Shown here in pieces: positions 24,778 through 33,544 of a DNA stretch of 64,000 nt. Each line of letters opens with the position of its first letter. Within the stretch, counting starts at the first letter, position 1. Source of the DNA: Tildeniella torsiva UHER 1998/13D (GTDB lineage Bacteria; Cyanobacteriota; Cyanobacteriia; Phormidesmidales; Phormidesmidaceae); NCBI GenBank assembly GCA_019358835.1, contig JAHHIH010000006.1:1-64000 (forward strand), in the 5' to 3' direction. The notes beneath the pieces were generated by a model. That model saw only the letters and a program-made list of their open reading frames with translations. It had not been told where the DNA came from and did not search any database. The translations under genes were made by a program, and so were the position numbers.

Positions 24778-25671
24778 ATGAAAGACGCTGTTTTGACCCG
24801 TAAATCTAGCCCAGAACACCGCTCCGTGGTGGCTCTCACCGACACCGTCGCCATTGGTGGCGACACCCTGCTGATTGTGGGCGGCCCCTGCGCCGTCGAA
24901 AGCGCCGAGCAAATGGAGCAGGTGGCCCGCCATCTGGCCCTTACCCCCGTGCAGGCGCTACGGGGCGGGGTCTTCAAGCCGCGCACGTCGCCCTACGCCT
25001 TCCAGGGCATGGGGGAGGCCGGACTGCGGATTTTGGACGACGTTCGGCAGCGGTTTCAGATGCCGGTGATCTCTGAGGTGATGGCGATCGATCAAATTCC
25101 CTCGATGGTGACCCAGGTGGATGTGTTGCAGGTGGGCAGCCGCAACATGCAAAATTTCGATTTGCTCAAAGCCCTGGGCCGCATCGACAGGCCGGTGCTG
25201 CTCAAGCGGGGGCTGGCCGCCACCCTCGAAGAATTTGTGATGGCGGCGGAATACATTCTCAGCCACGGCAACCCCAACGTAATTCTCTGCGAGCGGGGCA
25301 TTCGCAGCTTTGATACCTACACCCGTAATGTGCTGGATCTGGGGGCGGTGGTGGCGCTTAAACAAATTACCCACCTGCCGGTGATGGTGGACCCCAGCCA
25401 CGCCGCTGGCAAGCGCGAGCTGGTGCCCGATCTGGCGCGGGCGGCGATCGCCGCTGGGGCCGACGGACTGATCGTCGAGTGCCACCCGGTGCCTGATGAA
25501 TCTGTCTCAGATGCACGCCAAGCCCTTACCCTAGAAGAGATGGCTATGCTGGCCCACAGTCTCGACCCCTTAGCAACAGCTCTGGGTCGTCGCTTGGCTA
25601 GATCAGTGGTCACTGGCACCGCTCTGAAGTCATCAAATCAGCCTCTGGAGAGCCCTGTGCTAGCCGCCTAA
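24778..25671 (+). CDS. 3-deoxy-7-phosphoheptulonate (DAHP) synthase, type I-beta, core only
   Basis: A 297-residue first enzyme of the shikimate pathway, joining PEP and erythrose-4-phosphate. Motifs: LLIVGGPCAVES (metal Cys), LRGGVFKPRTSPYAFQGMGE, LQVGSRNMQNFDLLKALG, RPVLLKRGLAAT, ILCERGIRSFDTYTRN, and MVDPSHAAGKRELV. The protein goes almost straight into the barrel and lacks the ferredoxin-like or chorismate-mutase-like N-terminal domain that makes many type I-beta enzymes feedback-sensitive. Expression seems to be governed by the two attenuators upstream. ATG 24778 is chosen because upstream codons run into the terminator T-run. Symbols aroF/aroG/aroA are used variously for this family. 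Confidence 0.93.
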   Translation: MKDAVLTRKSSPEHRSVVALTDTVAIGGDTLLIVGGPCAVESAEQMEQVARHLALTPVQALRGGVFKPRTSPYAFQGMGEAGLRILDDVRQRFQMPVISEVMAIDQIPSMVTQVDVLQVGSRNMQNFDLLKALGRIDRPVLLKRGLAATLEEFVMAAEYILSHGNPNVILCERGIRSFDTYTRNVLDLGAVVALKQITHLPVMVDPSHAAGKRELVPDLARAAIAAGADGLIVECHPVPDESVSDARQALTLEEMAMLAHSLDPLATALGRRLARSVVTGTALKSSNQPLESPVLAA

Positions 25672-25776
25672 AGCAGCCTCATCAGCATTCACAATGGGTG
25701 CTATTAGCAAAGACCGCTGTCATAACGCTTCATAGTTTGTTACAACATTAGGGGAATTAGGTTGGTAATAACCTCT

Positions 25777-26571
25777 ATGTTTGGTGGCTTTACCGGGTTT
25801 CAGTCCAAAGGATCCAATGACTTTGGCGAACGGATGATTAACTCTGTGGCTACCCAGTCGCTGCGTCACCTGTTTAGCCGCAGCGATGCTGTGGAAGTGG
25901 CCGTGCGCTGCTCTCCCTCTAGCAAGCTCCTTCAGGGCACCATTGACAGCTTCCGCATGGAAGGGAAGGGTCTCGTTATTCGCAAAGAATTTGAGGCCGC
26001 CGAGATGATGTTTGAGACCGATGCGGTGTCGATCGACGTTGGGTCGGCGATCAGCGGCAAAATTCGCCTGCGCCAGCCCACCCAGGCGGTGGCCCAGGTA
26101 ACGCTCAACGAAGACGCCATCAACCGCGCCTTTGAGGCCGAACTGGTGCGCCAGCACCTCGAAGGGGTCACCGACGAGGCGGTCACCTCCCTTTCGGGGG
26201 GCGACCCCGTCACCTTTCGAGATATCAACATCACGCTGCTGCCCGACCAGCTGGTCAAAATTACGGCCAAGACCGACTTGCCTAACCACCAAGACGTGCC
26301 CATTCAAATGTCGGCCCAGGTGACGGTCGAAAAGCGGCGGCGGATTATTTTTGCCAACGCCGAATTTCTGTCTGAGGGCATTCCCGACGCCCTGACCTCA
26401 ATTTCGGAGACCCTGACCAAGGGCTTTGCGGAGGTGCTCAACCGCATGGTTGACCTAGAGCGTTTTAACCTTGATGGGGTGCTGCTGCGGGTCAACCGCC
26501 TAGAGACCCAGGGTAAACAGCTGGTGTTTAGCGGCTACGCCCAGATTGAGCATTTCCCCGGCACGATATAG
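25777..26571 (+). CDS. DUF2993 family protein
   Basis: A 264-residue protein of the LmeA-like DUF2993 family, common in cyanobacteria and actinobacteria. ATG 25777 (MFGGFTGFQ) is preferred over an upstream GTG. Text such as LRHLFSRSDAVEVAVRCSPSSKLLQGTIDSF, VALLRL-like strand repeats, and LNRMVDLERFNLDGVLLRVNRLE near the end is characteristic: a long beta-strand-rich fold. No signal peptide or membrane segment is clear. Biochemical function in cyanobacteria is unknown; lipid binding is a family guess. Confidence 0.75.
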   Translation: MFGGFTGFQSKGSNDFGERMINSVATQSLRHLFSRSDAVEVAVRCSPSSKLLQGTIDSFRMEGKGLVIRKEFEAAEMMFETDAVSIDVGSAISGKIRLRQPTQAVAQVTLNEDAINRAFEAELVRQHLEGVTDEAVTSLSGGDPVTFRDINITLLPDQLVKITAKTDLPNHQDVPIQMSAQVTVEKRRRIIFANAEFLSEGIPDALTSISETLTKGFAEVLNRMVDLERFNLDGVLLRVNRLETQGKQLVFSGYAQIEHFPGTI

Positions 26572-26748
26572 TAACCTTCCCCTGAACGGAGTAGAAGGGG
26601 AGCGATATAGGGCAGTGAAACATTCAAACGTTTCCAGGGTTTCTCAATGTTAACTGACGGGACTAACGGTTATGCCCTCAAGCCCACAGGCCGTAAACCT
26701 CGACTGGCCAGTATCATAGTTGGGTTCTTGGGTTAGGACATCTGCGCT

Positions 26749-27408
26749 ATGGGCAACTGGTTTACAGCGGGGGGCGTGGTCATGTGGCCGCTGCTCCTGT
26801 TTTCCCTCACAACGCTGACCCTGGCCGTAGAGCGCGGTTGGTTTTGGCTGCAAATTGGCCGTCAGCAGCGGGGTCTAGTGCCCCAGGTGCTCAACACCTT
26901 TAACCAAAACCCTCAGCGGGCGATCGCCAAACTCAAGCAGCACCAGCAGTTGCCCATTGCCCGCATTTTTCTGGCCGCCCTCACCCTGGGCGACGCCACC
27001 CCCGAAGAATTTCGCCTGGCCCTAGAGAGCGCCGCCCAGGCCGAACTGCCAGTGCTGAAGCGATTTCAAACCCTGTTTGAAACGGTGGTTGGTGTTGCAC
27101 CACTGCTGGGGCTGCTGGGCACAGTGCTGGGGCTAATGCAGACCTTTTCGACCCTGCGATTGGGCGATACCGGTGGCCCGGCGGCTAGCGGCGTGACTGC
27201 TGGGGTGAGCGAAGCCCTGATTTCGACGGCGGCGGGGCTGGTGGTGGCCCTGGTGGCCCTGCTGCTGACCAACCTATTTCAGGGGCTGTACCGCCGCCAG
27301 CGGGCCTTCATTCTAGAGGCGGGGGGCAAGCTGGAGATTCTCTACCGCCGCGCCCAGCGCCAGGGGACGGTTAGCTCTAGCGTCTTTTTGCCGGGGAGCC
27401 TGCCGTGA
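26749..27408 (+). CDS. MotA/TolQ/ExbB proton channel family protein
   Basis: A 219-residue inner-membrane protein with three hydrophobic segments: near residues 8-25 (GVVMWPLLLFSLTTLTLA), about 115-135 (VVGVAPLLGLLGTVLGLMQTF), and about 160-180 (STAAGLVVALVALLLTNLF). The conserved loops PLLGLLGTV and EALISTAAGLVVA are family marks. Such proteins pair with ExbD/TolR to couple proton flow to envelope work, but no exbD follows; the next gene is an FAD enzyme overlapping by four bases. Confidence 0.85.
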   Translation: MGNWFTAGGVVMWPLLLFSLTTLTLAVERGWFWLQIGRQQRGLVPQVLNTFNQNPQRAIAKLKQHQQLPIARIFLAALTLGDATPEEFRLALESAAQAELPVLKRFQTLFETVVGVAPLLGLLGTVLGLMQTFSTLRLGDTGGPAASGVTAGVSEALISTAAGLVVALVALLLTNLFQGLYRRQRAFILEAGGKLEILYRRAQRQGTVSSSVFLPGSLP

Positions 27409-28688
27409 GGGGCGACGATTTTGGGAGGTCGGGCGCAGCCCAGCGGGCGACGGTGATTGTGGTAGGGGCCGGGGCAGCGGGCCTGTTTGGGGCGATCGCC
27501 TGCGCCGAAGCCAACCCTGGTCAATCTATCCACATCTTTGAGGCCGGGCGCGAGCCCCTGGCCAAAGTGAGAATTTCGGGCGGCGGGCGCTGCAATGTCA
27601 CCCACGCCTGCTTTGACCCGGCGGCGCTGGTTACCCACTATCCCAGGGGCGATCGCGCCCTGCGCGGCCCCTTTAGCCGCTTTCAGCCCCGTGATACGGT
27701 GGCCTGGTTTGAGCAGCGGGGGGTGCGGCTCAAAACCGAGGCCGATGGCCGCATGTTTCCCACCACCGACGACTCGGGCACCATTGTTGACTGTCTGCTG
27801 GGGGAAGCCCGGAGATTGGGCATTCAGATCCACACCAGCCAGGCGATCGCCCAAATTCACCACGACGACGAGGGCTTTTGGCTAACGACCCGCGCCGGAG
27901 CTGAGTGGCACTGCGATCGCCTGCTGTTGGCCACCGGCAGCAGCCCCGGCGGCTATCGCCTGGCCCTCAAGCTGGGTCACGACCTGGTGCCGCCCGTACC
28001 GTCCCTGTTTACCTTCAACATCCCTGACCCGGCCCTGCACGACCTGGCGGGGGTTTCAGTCGAGACCGTCCACCTCAGCCTGGCGCTGGAAGATTCCCCT
28101 GCGCTCACCCAAAACGGGCCACTACTGATTACCCACTGGGGGTTGAGCGGCCCAGCAGTGCTCAAGCTCTCGGCCTACGGGGCGGTGGGGCTGCACAGCC
28201 AGCGCTATCGGGCAACGCTGACCGTGAACTGGCTACCGGCCCTCAAGCAAGACCAGGTGCGGCAAAAGCTAACCAGCCTCAAGCAAGATCAGGGCAAGCG
28301 ACAAGTGGCGGCGTTTTCACCGTTTCCAGAACTGTCGCGGCGGCTGTGGCAGTATTTGGTTCAGCACCGGGCCCAGGTGAGCACCCAGCTAAACTGGGCC
28401 GATCTGTCTAAGGGGCAGGTGCAAGCACTGGTGACGGAGCTGACTCGGGGAGACTATGCGATCGCAGGCAAAGGCGTCTTCAAAGATGAATTTGTCACCT
28501 GCGGCGGCATTCCCCTGCCCGAGGTCAACTTCAAAACCCTGGAGAGCCGCCGCTGCCCAGGGCTCTACCTGGCAGGCGAAATTCTCAATATCGACGGCAT
28601 CACGGGCGGGTTCAACTTTCAAAACGCCTGGACTACGGGCTGGCTAGCGGGGCAAGCCATGGCCACAGCCTTGGCGACTACAGCATAA
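27405..28688 (+). CDS. NAD(P)/FAD-dependent oxidoreductase, HI0933/YhiN (BaiN) family
   Basis: A 427-residue flavoprotein. FAD-binding Rossmann motif VIVVGAGAAGLFGAIACAEA, then EAGREPLAKVRISGGGRCNVTH, the family hallmark; DGRMFPTTDDSGTIVDCLL; LLLATGSSPGG; and the C-terminal FVTCGGIPLPEVNFKTLESR..LYLAGEILNIDGITGGFNFQNAW. Reductase function with unknown natural substrate. GTG start inside a GTGA overlap with the ExbB-like gene implies a two-gene operon, an odd functional pairing. Confidence 0.9.
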   Translation: MRGDDFGRSGAAQRATVIVVGAGAAGLFGAIACAEANPGQSIHIFEAGREPLAKVRISGGGRCNVTHACFDPAALVTHYPRGDRALRGPFSRFQPRDTVAWFEQRGVRLKTEADGRMFPTTDDSGTIVDCLLGEARRLGIQIHTSQAIAQIHHDDEGFWLTTRAGAEWHCDRLLLATGSSPGGYRLALKLGHDLVPPVPSLFTFNIPDPALHDLAGVSVETVHLSLALEDSPALTQNGPLLITHWGLSGPAVLKLSAYGAVGLHSQRYRATLTVNWLPALKQDQVRQKLTSLKQDQGKRQVAAFSPFPELSRRLWQYLVQHRAQVSTQLNWADLSKGQVQALVTELTRGDYAIAGKGVFKDEFVTCGGIPLPEVNFKTLESRRCPGLYLAGEILNIDGITGGFNFQNAWTTGWLAGQAMATALATTA

Positions 28689-28728
28689 GCCTCTACTCCA
28701 TCCGCCAGGTTTGAGGGCTGAACCCTGA

Positions 28729-29103
28729 TCACCCCGCGTAGGCAATGGTGCTGAGTAGCGCAATATCTGACCGACGAGAATCGAGCCGGGTATGCTGCAC
28801 CACGATTGGTATATCTGACTCAATCGTACTGGCGTATTCAGTGCCTCGGGGGACGGGCTCGGGATCGCGCAGATGGTCGAACCGCACATGGTTGGTGCGA
28901 CGGGCCGCAACGGTGATGTGATAGGGGCCAACGGGTTCGCGATCGCTAAAGTACAGCGTGATTTTCACCTGGGCATCCTGGTCGGAGGTGTTGAGCAGGC
29001 AGGCGGTTTCGTGGCTGACCAACTCTGGCGATCGCTCGGTGTCATCGGGGGGAATGTAGCCTTCTGCGATCGCCCAGTAGGTTTTGCCGATGGGGGGTGC
29101 CAT
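28729..29103 (-). CDS. Anabaena sensory rhodopsin transducer (ASRT) family protein
   Basis: A 124-residue soluble protein matching ASRT through its length: GKTYWAIAEGYIPP at the N-terminus, SHETACLLNTSDQDAQVKIT, FSDREPVGPYHITVAARRTNHVRF, and IPIVVQHTRLDSRRSDIALL near the end. In Nostoc sp. PCC 7120 ASRT is a tetrameric beta-sandwich that interacts with sensory rhodopsin and has been linked to regulation of pigment genes. No rhodopsin gene lies in this window, so the copy is an orphan; the family also occurs without rhodopsins, and a carbohydrate- or DNA-binding role has been suggested. Confidence 0.88.
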   Translation of the reverse strand: MAPPIGKTYWAIAEGYIPPDDTERSPELVSHETACLLNTSDQDAQVKITLYFSDREPVGPYHITVAARRTNHVRFDHLRDPEPVPRGTEYASTIESDIPIVVQHTRLDSRRSDIALLSTIAYAG

Positions 29104-29577
29104 AGTGAGGGCTTCTGTAGTTCAGTTACTTGGTTTGCTCATCAGGAGCTTAGCCAGTTTGCCCAACCTACGCGTCTATCGCGGGAACCACGTTCTGGTT
29201 TTGTAGGTGATAGTGACACCTGCGGACAGCGTCAAGATTTTCGAGTTCTGCATAGCCATCGTTCTGTCAGAAAGATTTAACGGTAAAGAATTCTGGTACA
29301 GACGCTCGGCATCAACCATAGAGTGAGAGCACGCGGATAAAGGCGCGATCGCACCCTATGACGGAGAGATAGTTATACTGAATTTTCCTCTCTTTAATCG
29401 TTACCCACAAAGCAATCAGACAGCCGATTTTCCATTTAATCACCATTTTAAGGGGATTAAACCGAGAGATTTCCGCCCAATCCACTCTATAAGGATAGTG
29501 AGTAGACATTTTTCTTTACAAACAAATTAGGTGCATTCGCATACGCACAAGCTACCTTACCAACGAAGTCTAACTAA
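29104..29577. other. Intergenic region, 474 bp
   Basis: Between divergent genes (ASRT-like, minus, and MdaB-like, plus). The composition is lower in GC from about 29280 on. A 65-codon minus-strand ORF (29312-29509) has no recognisable features and a residue mix unlike local proteins; I do not call it. No RNA or strong hairpin seen. Confidence 0.4.
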
Positions 29578-30168
29578 ATGAATATACTCATCATTAACAC
29601 CCACCTTAAGTATGCCGGATGGTCGGAGGGCAAGCTCAACCTTGCCTTCATGGATCTCGCTAAAACCTTTTTTTTGGAGCGTGGACACGAGGTTGTCGAG
29701 ACATTCGTCGAGCGAGGCTATAACCCCGAAGAAGAGGTGGAGAAACACCTGGCGAGCGAGCGAGTCATCCTTCAGATGCCAGTGAATTGGTTCGGTGCAC
29801 CGTGGATTTATAAGAAATATGTGGATGAGGTCTTCAATATCGGTCTCGGCAACAAAACCTTGCTCGATGGCGACGGTCGCACAAGGAACGATCCAAGCCA
29901 GCAGTATGGCACAGGCGGCAAAATGCTGGGCAAGAAGTTTATGGTTTCTGCCACTTGGAATGCGCCGCTAGAAGCCTTCAACAACCCTGACAGTATATTA
30001 TTCGGCGGCAAGGGGCGGGACGATTTGTTCCTTAACATCACGTCCAACTACAAATTCTGCGGCTACGATATTCTCCCAGATTTCGGGGTATTCGATATCT
30101 TCAAGAACCCCGACATTGCGCTCGCGCTCGAAGAATACAAACGGCATTTGGAAAAGCACTGCCTGTGA
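29578..30168 (+). CDS. NAD(P)H quinone oxidoreductase, MdaB-like flavodoxin fold
   Basis: A 196-residue flavoprotein with the modulator-of-drug-activity-B pattern: ILIINTHLKYAGWSEGKLNLAF, VILQMPVNWFGAPWIYKKYVDEVFN, and GKKFMVSATWNAPLEAF. These enzymes make two-electron reductions of quinones and protect from oxidative stress. GC and codon use are lower than in neighbours and the sequence looks proteobacterial, so lateral acquisition is plausible. Likely monocistronic. Confidence 0.85.
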   Translation: MNILIINTHLKYAGWSEGKLNLAFMDLAKTFFLERGHEVVETFVERGYNPEEEVEKHLASERVILQMPVNWFGAPWIYKKYVDEVFNIGLGNKTLLDGDGRTRNDPSQQYGTGGKMLGKKFMVSATWNAPLEAFNNPDSILFGGKGRDDLFLNITSNYKFCGYDILPDFGVFDIFKNPDIALALEEYKRHLEKHCL

Positions 30169-30264
30169 GTTTTATGGTCGCTGTCAATAAACTTGGATCG
30201 GCAGATAAAATTTTCTGAGGCGGAACTCAGTAAGAGTTCTTGGCAGCATCGCCTGCGCCAAAAT

Positions 30265-30873
30265 TTATCTTCGACCTGCTTTTGGGTAGAGCCAAAACTC
30301 TAGGCCTTTGCTGAGCCAAGGCATCACCGGATAGGTCAGCAACGCCGAGACAAAAATCACCGAGATAAATAGACTCAGCAACGGTGGTAGCCCGCCGAGC
30401 AGTGGCCCTAGCAATGCATTGGCCAGCAAAATCAGCGGATAGACCGCCAACACCCCCAGCACCACCTGTTTGTAGTAGGGTGGCGGCGGCAGAGGGTCGC
30501 GTCCCCTAGAGCGAGCCTGGGGCAGGGTAAACCACAGCTCCAGACCATTGGGTAAATGCTGCTGCGATCGCGCCGCAATCAGCCCGTAGGACTGATCCAT
30601 CCATTCGCGATAGATGGGTGATATCAGCCAAGATCGCAGGCGATCGTAGCTCTCAAACTTGACGATCACCACGTACTCAGGGTGGTCATGGTCGCGGGGG
30701 CGAATCACCTCAACTCCCAAAAAGCCCTCAAACTGCCTGGCATCGTGGTTGATGCCCTTCGTCCAGGCTTCGTAGGCGGTCACTTTGCTCGGTTCAACTA
30801 CCTCTGAAATGACCAGAGTGATTGGGCCAGATGGTGTTTGGGGCTGTTCCATGGGGCGCGGCAGATGATTCAC
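30265..30873 (-). CDS. ABM-domain (antibiotic biosynthesis monooxygenase-like) membrane protein
   Basis: A 202-residue protein. Residues 17-110 form a dimeric alpha/beta-barrel ABM module (LVISEVVEPSKVTAYEAWTKGI, FEGFLGVEVIRPRD, YVVIVKFESYDRLRSWLISP). Residues 140-195 hold two likely membrane helices (VVLGVLAVYPLILLANALLG and LLSLFISVIFVSALLTYPV). The ABM fold binds haem or small aromatics in some families; substrate here unknown. Its ATG overlaps the stop of the upstream glycosidase-like gene by four bases (ATGA), so the two are coupled. Confidence 0.75.
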   Translation of the reverse strand: MNHLPRPMEQPQTPSGPITLVISEVVEPSKVTAYEAWTKGINHDARQFEGFLGVEVIRPRDHDHPEYVVIVKFESYDRLRSWLISPIYREWMDQSYGLIAARSQQHLPNGLELWFTLPQARSRGRDPLPPPPYYKQVVLGVLAVYPLILLANALLGPLLGGLPPLLSLFISVIFVSALLTYPVMPWLSKGLEFWLYPKAGRR

Positions 30874-32417
30874 TGTAGCGAACAGAACTTTCTCACGCGA
30901 TCGAACTCGGGGTCTTGCCAGGAGTAGGCAAAGTGGCTCACCGAGGTAATTTCAGGGTTCGATCGCCGCAGGGCTTCCATCTGGGTTTCGAGCGCCGGGC
31001 GGTTGTAGGTCGCCTGGCCCCAAATCCCCGCCAATGCCGGGGTCACCGTGGGAGAGGTGCCGCTGGGTATCATTGTCTGCACCCGGCGCACTCCGTCTAA
31101 AATGCAGCCCGTGTGGCCGCACACCGCGTAGGCCATCGGGTGCCAGGTCATCCAGGTGGGGAAGCGCTCCCAATATTGCAGGCGCGAGTCATAGCCGCCA
31201 GTACCCACCGTTTGGTTGCCCTCCGGGAAAAACACCGCTCCGGCTTGAATGCCGCTGCGCTGCACCTGTTCCCCAGCCACCTTGACAAAATCAACCACCC
31301 CTTGCACCGCATGGGCCACACTCAACTGCCATAGTTCGGCGTTCAGCCGGGGTCGCAGACTGGCTGGGGTGGGCGGCGCTTGTCCCGCTTGCAGCGGCGG
31401 GGATGGGGTGCGGCTCTGCCACAGCGGTTCTGCCTCGTTGGGGTAGAGATCGCGCACTTCTTGGATGTCGCGATCGACCAGATTCCCTCGGCTAATGTAG
31501 CGACGGATCAGCTCTTGCCCCTGCTGGTTTACCGCCCGGCGAAACAGCGCATCGCGCGAGGCCTGGCCGTAAATCCACAGGTCGTCAACGCTGTCGGCCA
31601 CGGAGTTGGCACCAACGCCGCGAGGGTAGCGCACATAGTCGAACAGCACGCCATCGGGCTGTCGCCGTAGGATTGCCCCCAGCAGACGGCTGTAGTCAGC
31701 CTGGGCCTGAGAATTGTAGGGATCGACAAAGACTTCGTCGGGGTTGCTAGAGTCTCCAGCCTTGGCGTAGGTATAGGTGGTTTGACCGCGACCATTGAGG
31801 GCCAGCACCTGCTCGCGATCGCTGCGCAACCCGTAGGAATAGCCAAAATTGAGGGCAAACATCCAGGCATCCACCCGCAGGCCACGCTGGCGACCTTTTT
31901 CGATCGATTCGGCTAGCAGATCGCGGCGCTCGTAGCCCGGGGCCTGCACCACCGAGGGCCACACGGTAGGGTTATCGCCCTGGGGCAGCAGCACCTGGCC
32001 CCCGTAGAAGGCTTCCACGTAGACCTCGTTGTAGCCGAGATTCACCATGCGATCGAACAGCGCATCGAGAATGCCGGGTTGCAGATCGCAGGGATAAAGT
32101 CGCACCCACACCGCCTGGCGCTGGGGCCAAGTGCGGCTGCGGCACTGGCGCAGGTCTTCAGTGTGCTGACGCACCATCGCCTGGTACTGCTGCTGGGCCG
32201 CGCCATCGCCCTCCAGGGCGGCCTTGCGCAGATTTTCTTTGGCCAGGGCGGCCTCCTGGGTCACCTGGCAGTAGGCATTGAGCGCCATCGCTGGTTTCGT
32301 AGCGATACCCGGCAGCACTCCTAGACCAGCCGCTAGGGCTAAGCTCGACACCAGCAGCGGCTTGGTCAATCGCTGCAACGAACCACGGAGCCGAGCTGTA
32401 ACAGAATGACTGGCCAT
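30870..32417 (-). CDS. Secreted family-10 glycosylhydrolase-like protein (DUF187/GHL10)
   Basis: A 515-residue exported protein; ATG 32417 (MASHSVTARL) gives a signal peptide ending near KPAMALNAYC. The barrel-like region contains RLYPCDLQPGILDALFDRMVNLGYNEVYVEAFYGGQVLLP, RGLRVDAWMFALNFGYSYG, FVDPYNSQAQADYSRLLGAILRRQPDGVLFDYVRYPRG, as in the GHL10 family of predicted glycosidases. The acidic catalytic residue is probably in the FDYVRYP block. A role in cell-wall or exopolysaccharide turnover is inferred. Confidence 0.75.
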   Translation of the reverse strand: MASHSVTARLRGSLQRLTKPLLVSSLALAAGLGVLPGIATKPAMALNAYCQVTQEAALAKENLRKAALEGDGAAQQQYQAMVRQHTEDLRQCRSRTWPQRQAVWVRLYPCDLQPGILDALFDRMVNLGYNEVYVEAFYGGQVLLPQGDNPTVWPSVVQAPGYERRDLLAESIEKGRQRGLRVDAWMFALNFGYSYGLRSDREQVLALNGRGQTTYTYAKAGDSSNPDEVFVDPYNSQAQADYSRLLGAILRRQPDGVLFDYVRYPRGVGANSVADSVDDLWIYGQASRDALFRRAVNQQGQELIRRYISRGNLVDRDIQEVRDLYPNEAEPLWQSRTPSPPLQAGQAPPTPASLRPRLNAELWQLSVAHAVQGVVDFVKVAGEQVQRSGIQAGAVFFPEGNQTVGTGGYDSRLQYWERFPTWMTWHPMAYAVCGHTGCILDGVRRVQTMIPSGTSPTVTPALAGIWGQATYNRPALETQMEALRRSNPEITSVSHFAYSWQDPEFDRVRKFCSLQ

Positions 32418-32689
32418 AGGTGCGACAAAGAAGGAGTTGTACCGAAGGCTAAAGTAGCGTTTAAAGCACAAACGCAGCCGTAACGAGTAGTCAGTTTAGA
32501 GCAGTGCCCTAGGGTGGCCCTGAAGCCAGCCATAATAGCGAAATTGACCCAGCTTATCACTAGTTGTAGCGAAGAGCCGAGGTAGAGACACTAGATTAGT
32601 TGACTCAGCCACCCAGCAGGCGGCATGGGAGTTCTCTCCCCCATGACATCCATGGCCACAGAGCCGCAGACAGCAGCCGTTTACGTTTC
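32418..32689. other. Intergenic spacer
   Basis: Upstream region of the GHL10-like gene, ending at the second 101-bp repeat. No ORF, RNA or strong hairpin seen besides the repeat listed next. Confidence 0.35.
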
Positions 32690-32790
32690 GGCGTTGCTGA
32701 ATACCGGTATGAATCAAAACTGCAACGTCTCTCATAGGGGCAAACGGCTGTTTACCCCTACCCAAATTTATGTTTCAGTTCAGCAACACC
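32690..32790. repeat. 101-bp palindromic MITE-like repeat, copy 2
   Basis: Same length and layout as 1458-1558, with termini GGCGTTGCTGAAT and (complement) GGTGTTGCTGAAC and a central dyad TAGGGG (32735-32740) with CCCCTA (32755-32760). Its right end abuts the stop codon of the 122-aa gene. In both copies the same end faces the 3' end of a minus-strand gene. Confidence 0.75.
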
Positions 32791-33158
32791 TACTTCTCTT
32801 CCCCCGGAAACTGATCGTCCTCAAGCAGCATCACCCTCGGCGGAAAGAGAGTATCCAAATCCAAATCGGGTAGATTGGCCAGCAGCGCCTGGAGCTTCAT
32901 TCGCTGAATGTAGGGCCAGCCGCCGTTGACTTCAATATTTCTCAGCAGCGAGTAGAGGTGTTGGCGGTTATCGGGCAGTGCCTCATAGAAGAGCGTTTCG
33001 CAAATGTCGCGGTGGCACTGCTCTAGCAGCCGCAACAGCGCCAGCAAATCGGTACTGTTGCCCTTGCGACCCAGGGCGGCCTGATCGATCAGGTTAGACA
33101 GTTGGTTTAAATCGTTGGGTAGACTGTCGCTGCGATCGCCGGGCGGGTAGTCAGTCAT
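32790..33158 (-). CDS. Hypothetical protein, 122 aa
   Basis: A soluble, mainly helical protein (LNQLSNLIDQAALGRKGNSTDLLALLRLLEQCHRDICETLFYEALPDNR..LYSLLRNIEVNGGWPYIQRMKLQALLANL). Not recognised. ATG 33158 (MTDYPPGDRSD) is preferred; the ORF extends upstream but with unlike residues. The C-terminus is acidic (LLEDDQFPGEEK). It ends exactly where the palindromic repeat begins. Confidence 0.6.
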   Translation of the reverse strand: MTDYPPGDRSDSLPNDLNQLSNLIDQAALGRKGNSTDLLALLRLLEQCHRDICETLFYEALPDNRQHLYSLLRNIEVNGGWPYIQRMKLQALLANLPDLDLDTLFPPRVMLLEDDQFPGEEK

Positions 33159-33544
33159 GGCTCTAGCTAGGAATTTTGTTAGATAGCTTAACGTTAGCGG
33201 CTGGGCCGTCAGGACCTCTATCAGACTGTGTAAAGCTCTGATGTGCCTTAACTCTGAAACCCTTAGCCCCACTGGGTTTACCCCAAGATACCAGCACCTC
33301 GGCAGCACAGGCCCGATATTCTAGGAAAGAGTCCCAGAGCCATGTAGAATGCTTACTTGAGGCTTTACTGGCTGAGGGCAGGCCCAGCGTTGTTGCCGGG
33401 CTAGCGAGCACGCTAACTAGGTGGTTCGCCATGGTTTCGCGCCAGGGCTATCTGGCCGGTGCCATAGCAGCCCAGAGCCGACGGCTGTCGCATTATTTGA
33501 GTAGTTTGACAGCGCCTTTTACATACTAAATTTTGAGGTAGACC
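33159..33544. other. Divergent promoter region, 386 bp, upstream of psbO
   Basis: Lies between the 122-aa gene (minus) and psbO (plus). A TTGAGT / TACATA pair 17 bases apart around 33498-33526 is a plausible psbO promoter. No ORF or RNA gene seen. Confidence 0.35.

Noticed and set aside
29312-29509. 65-codon minus-strand ORF in the spacer before the MdaB-like gene
   Set aside because: No domain, no ribosome site that stands out, and residue composition unlike the neighbours; likely chance in AT-richer DNA.
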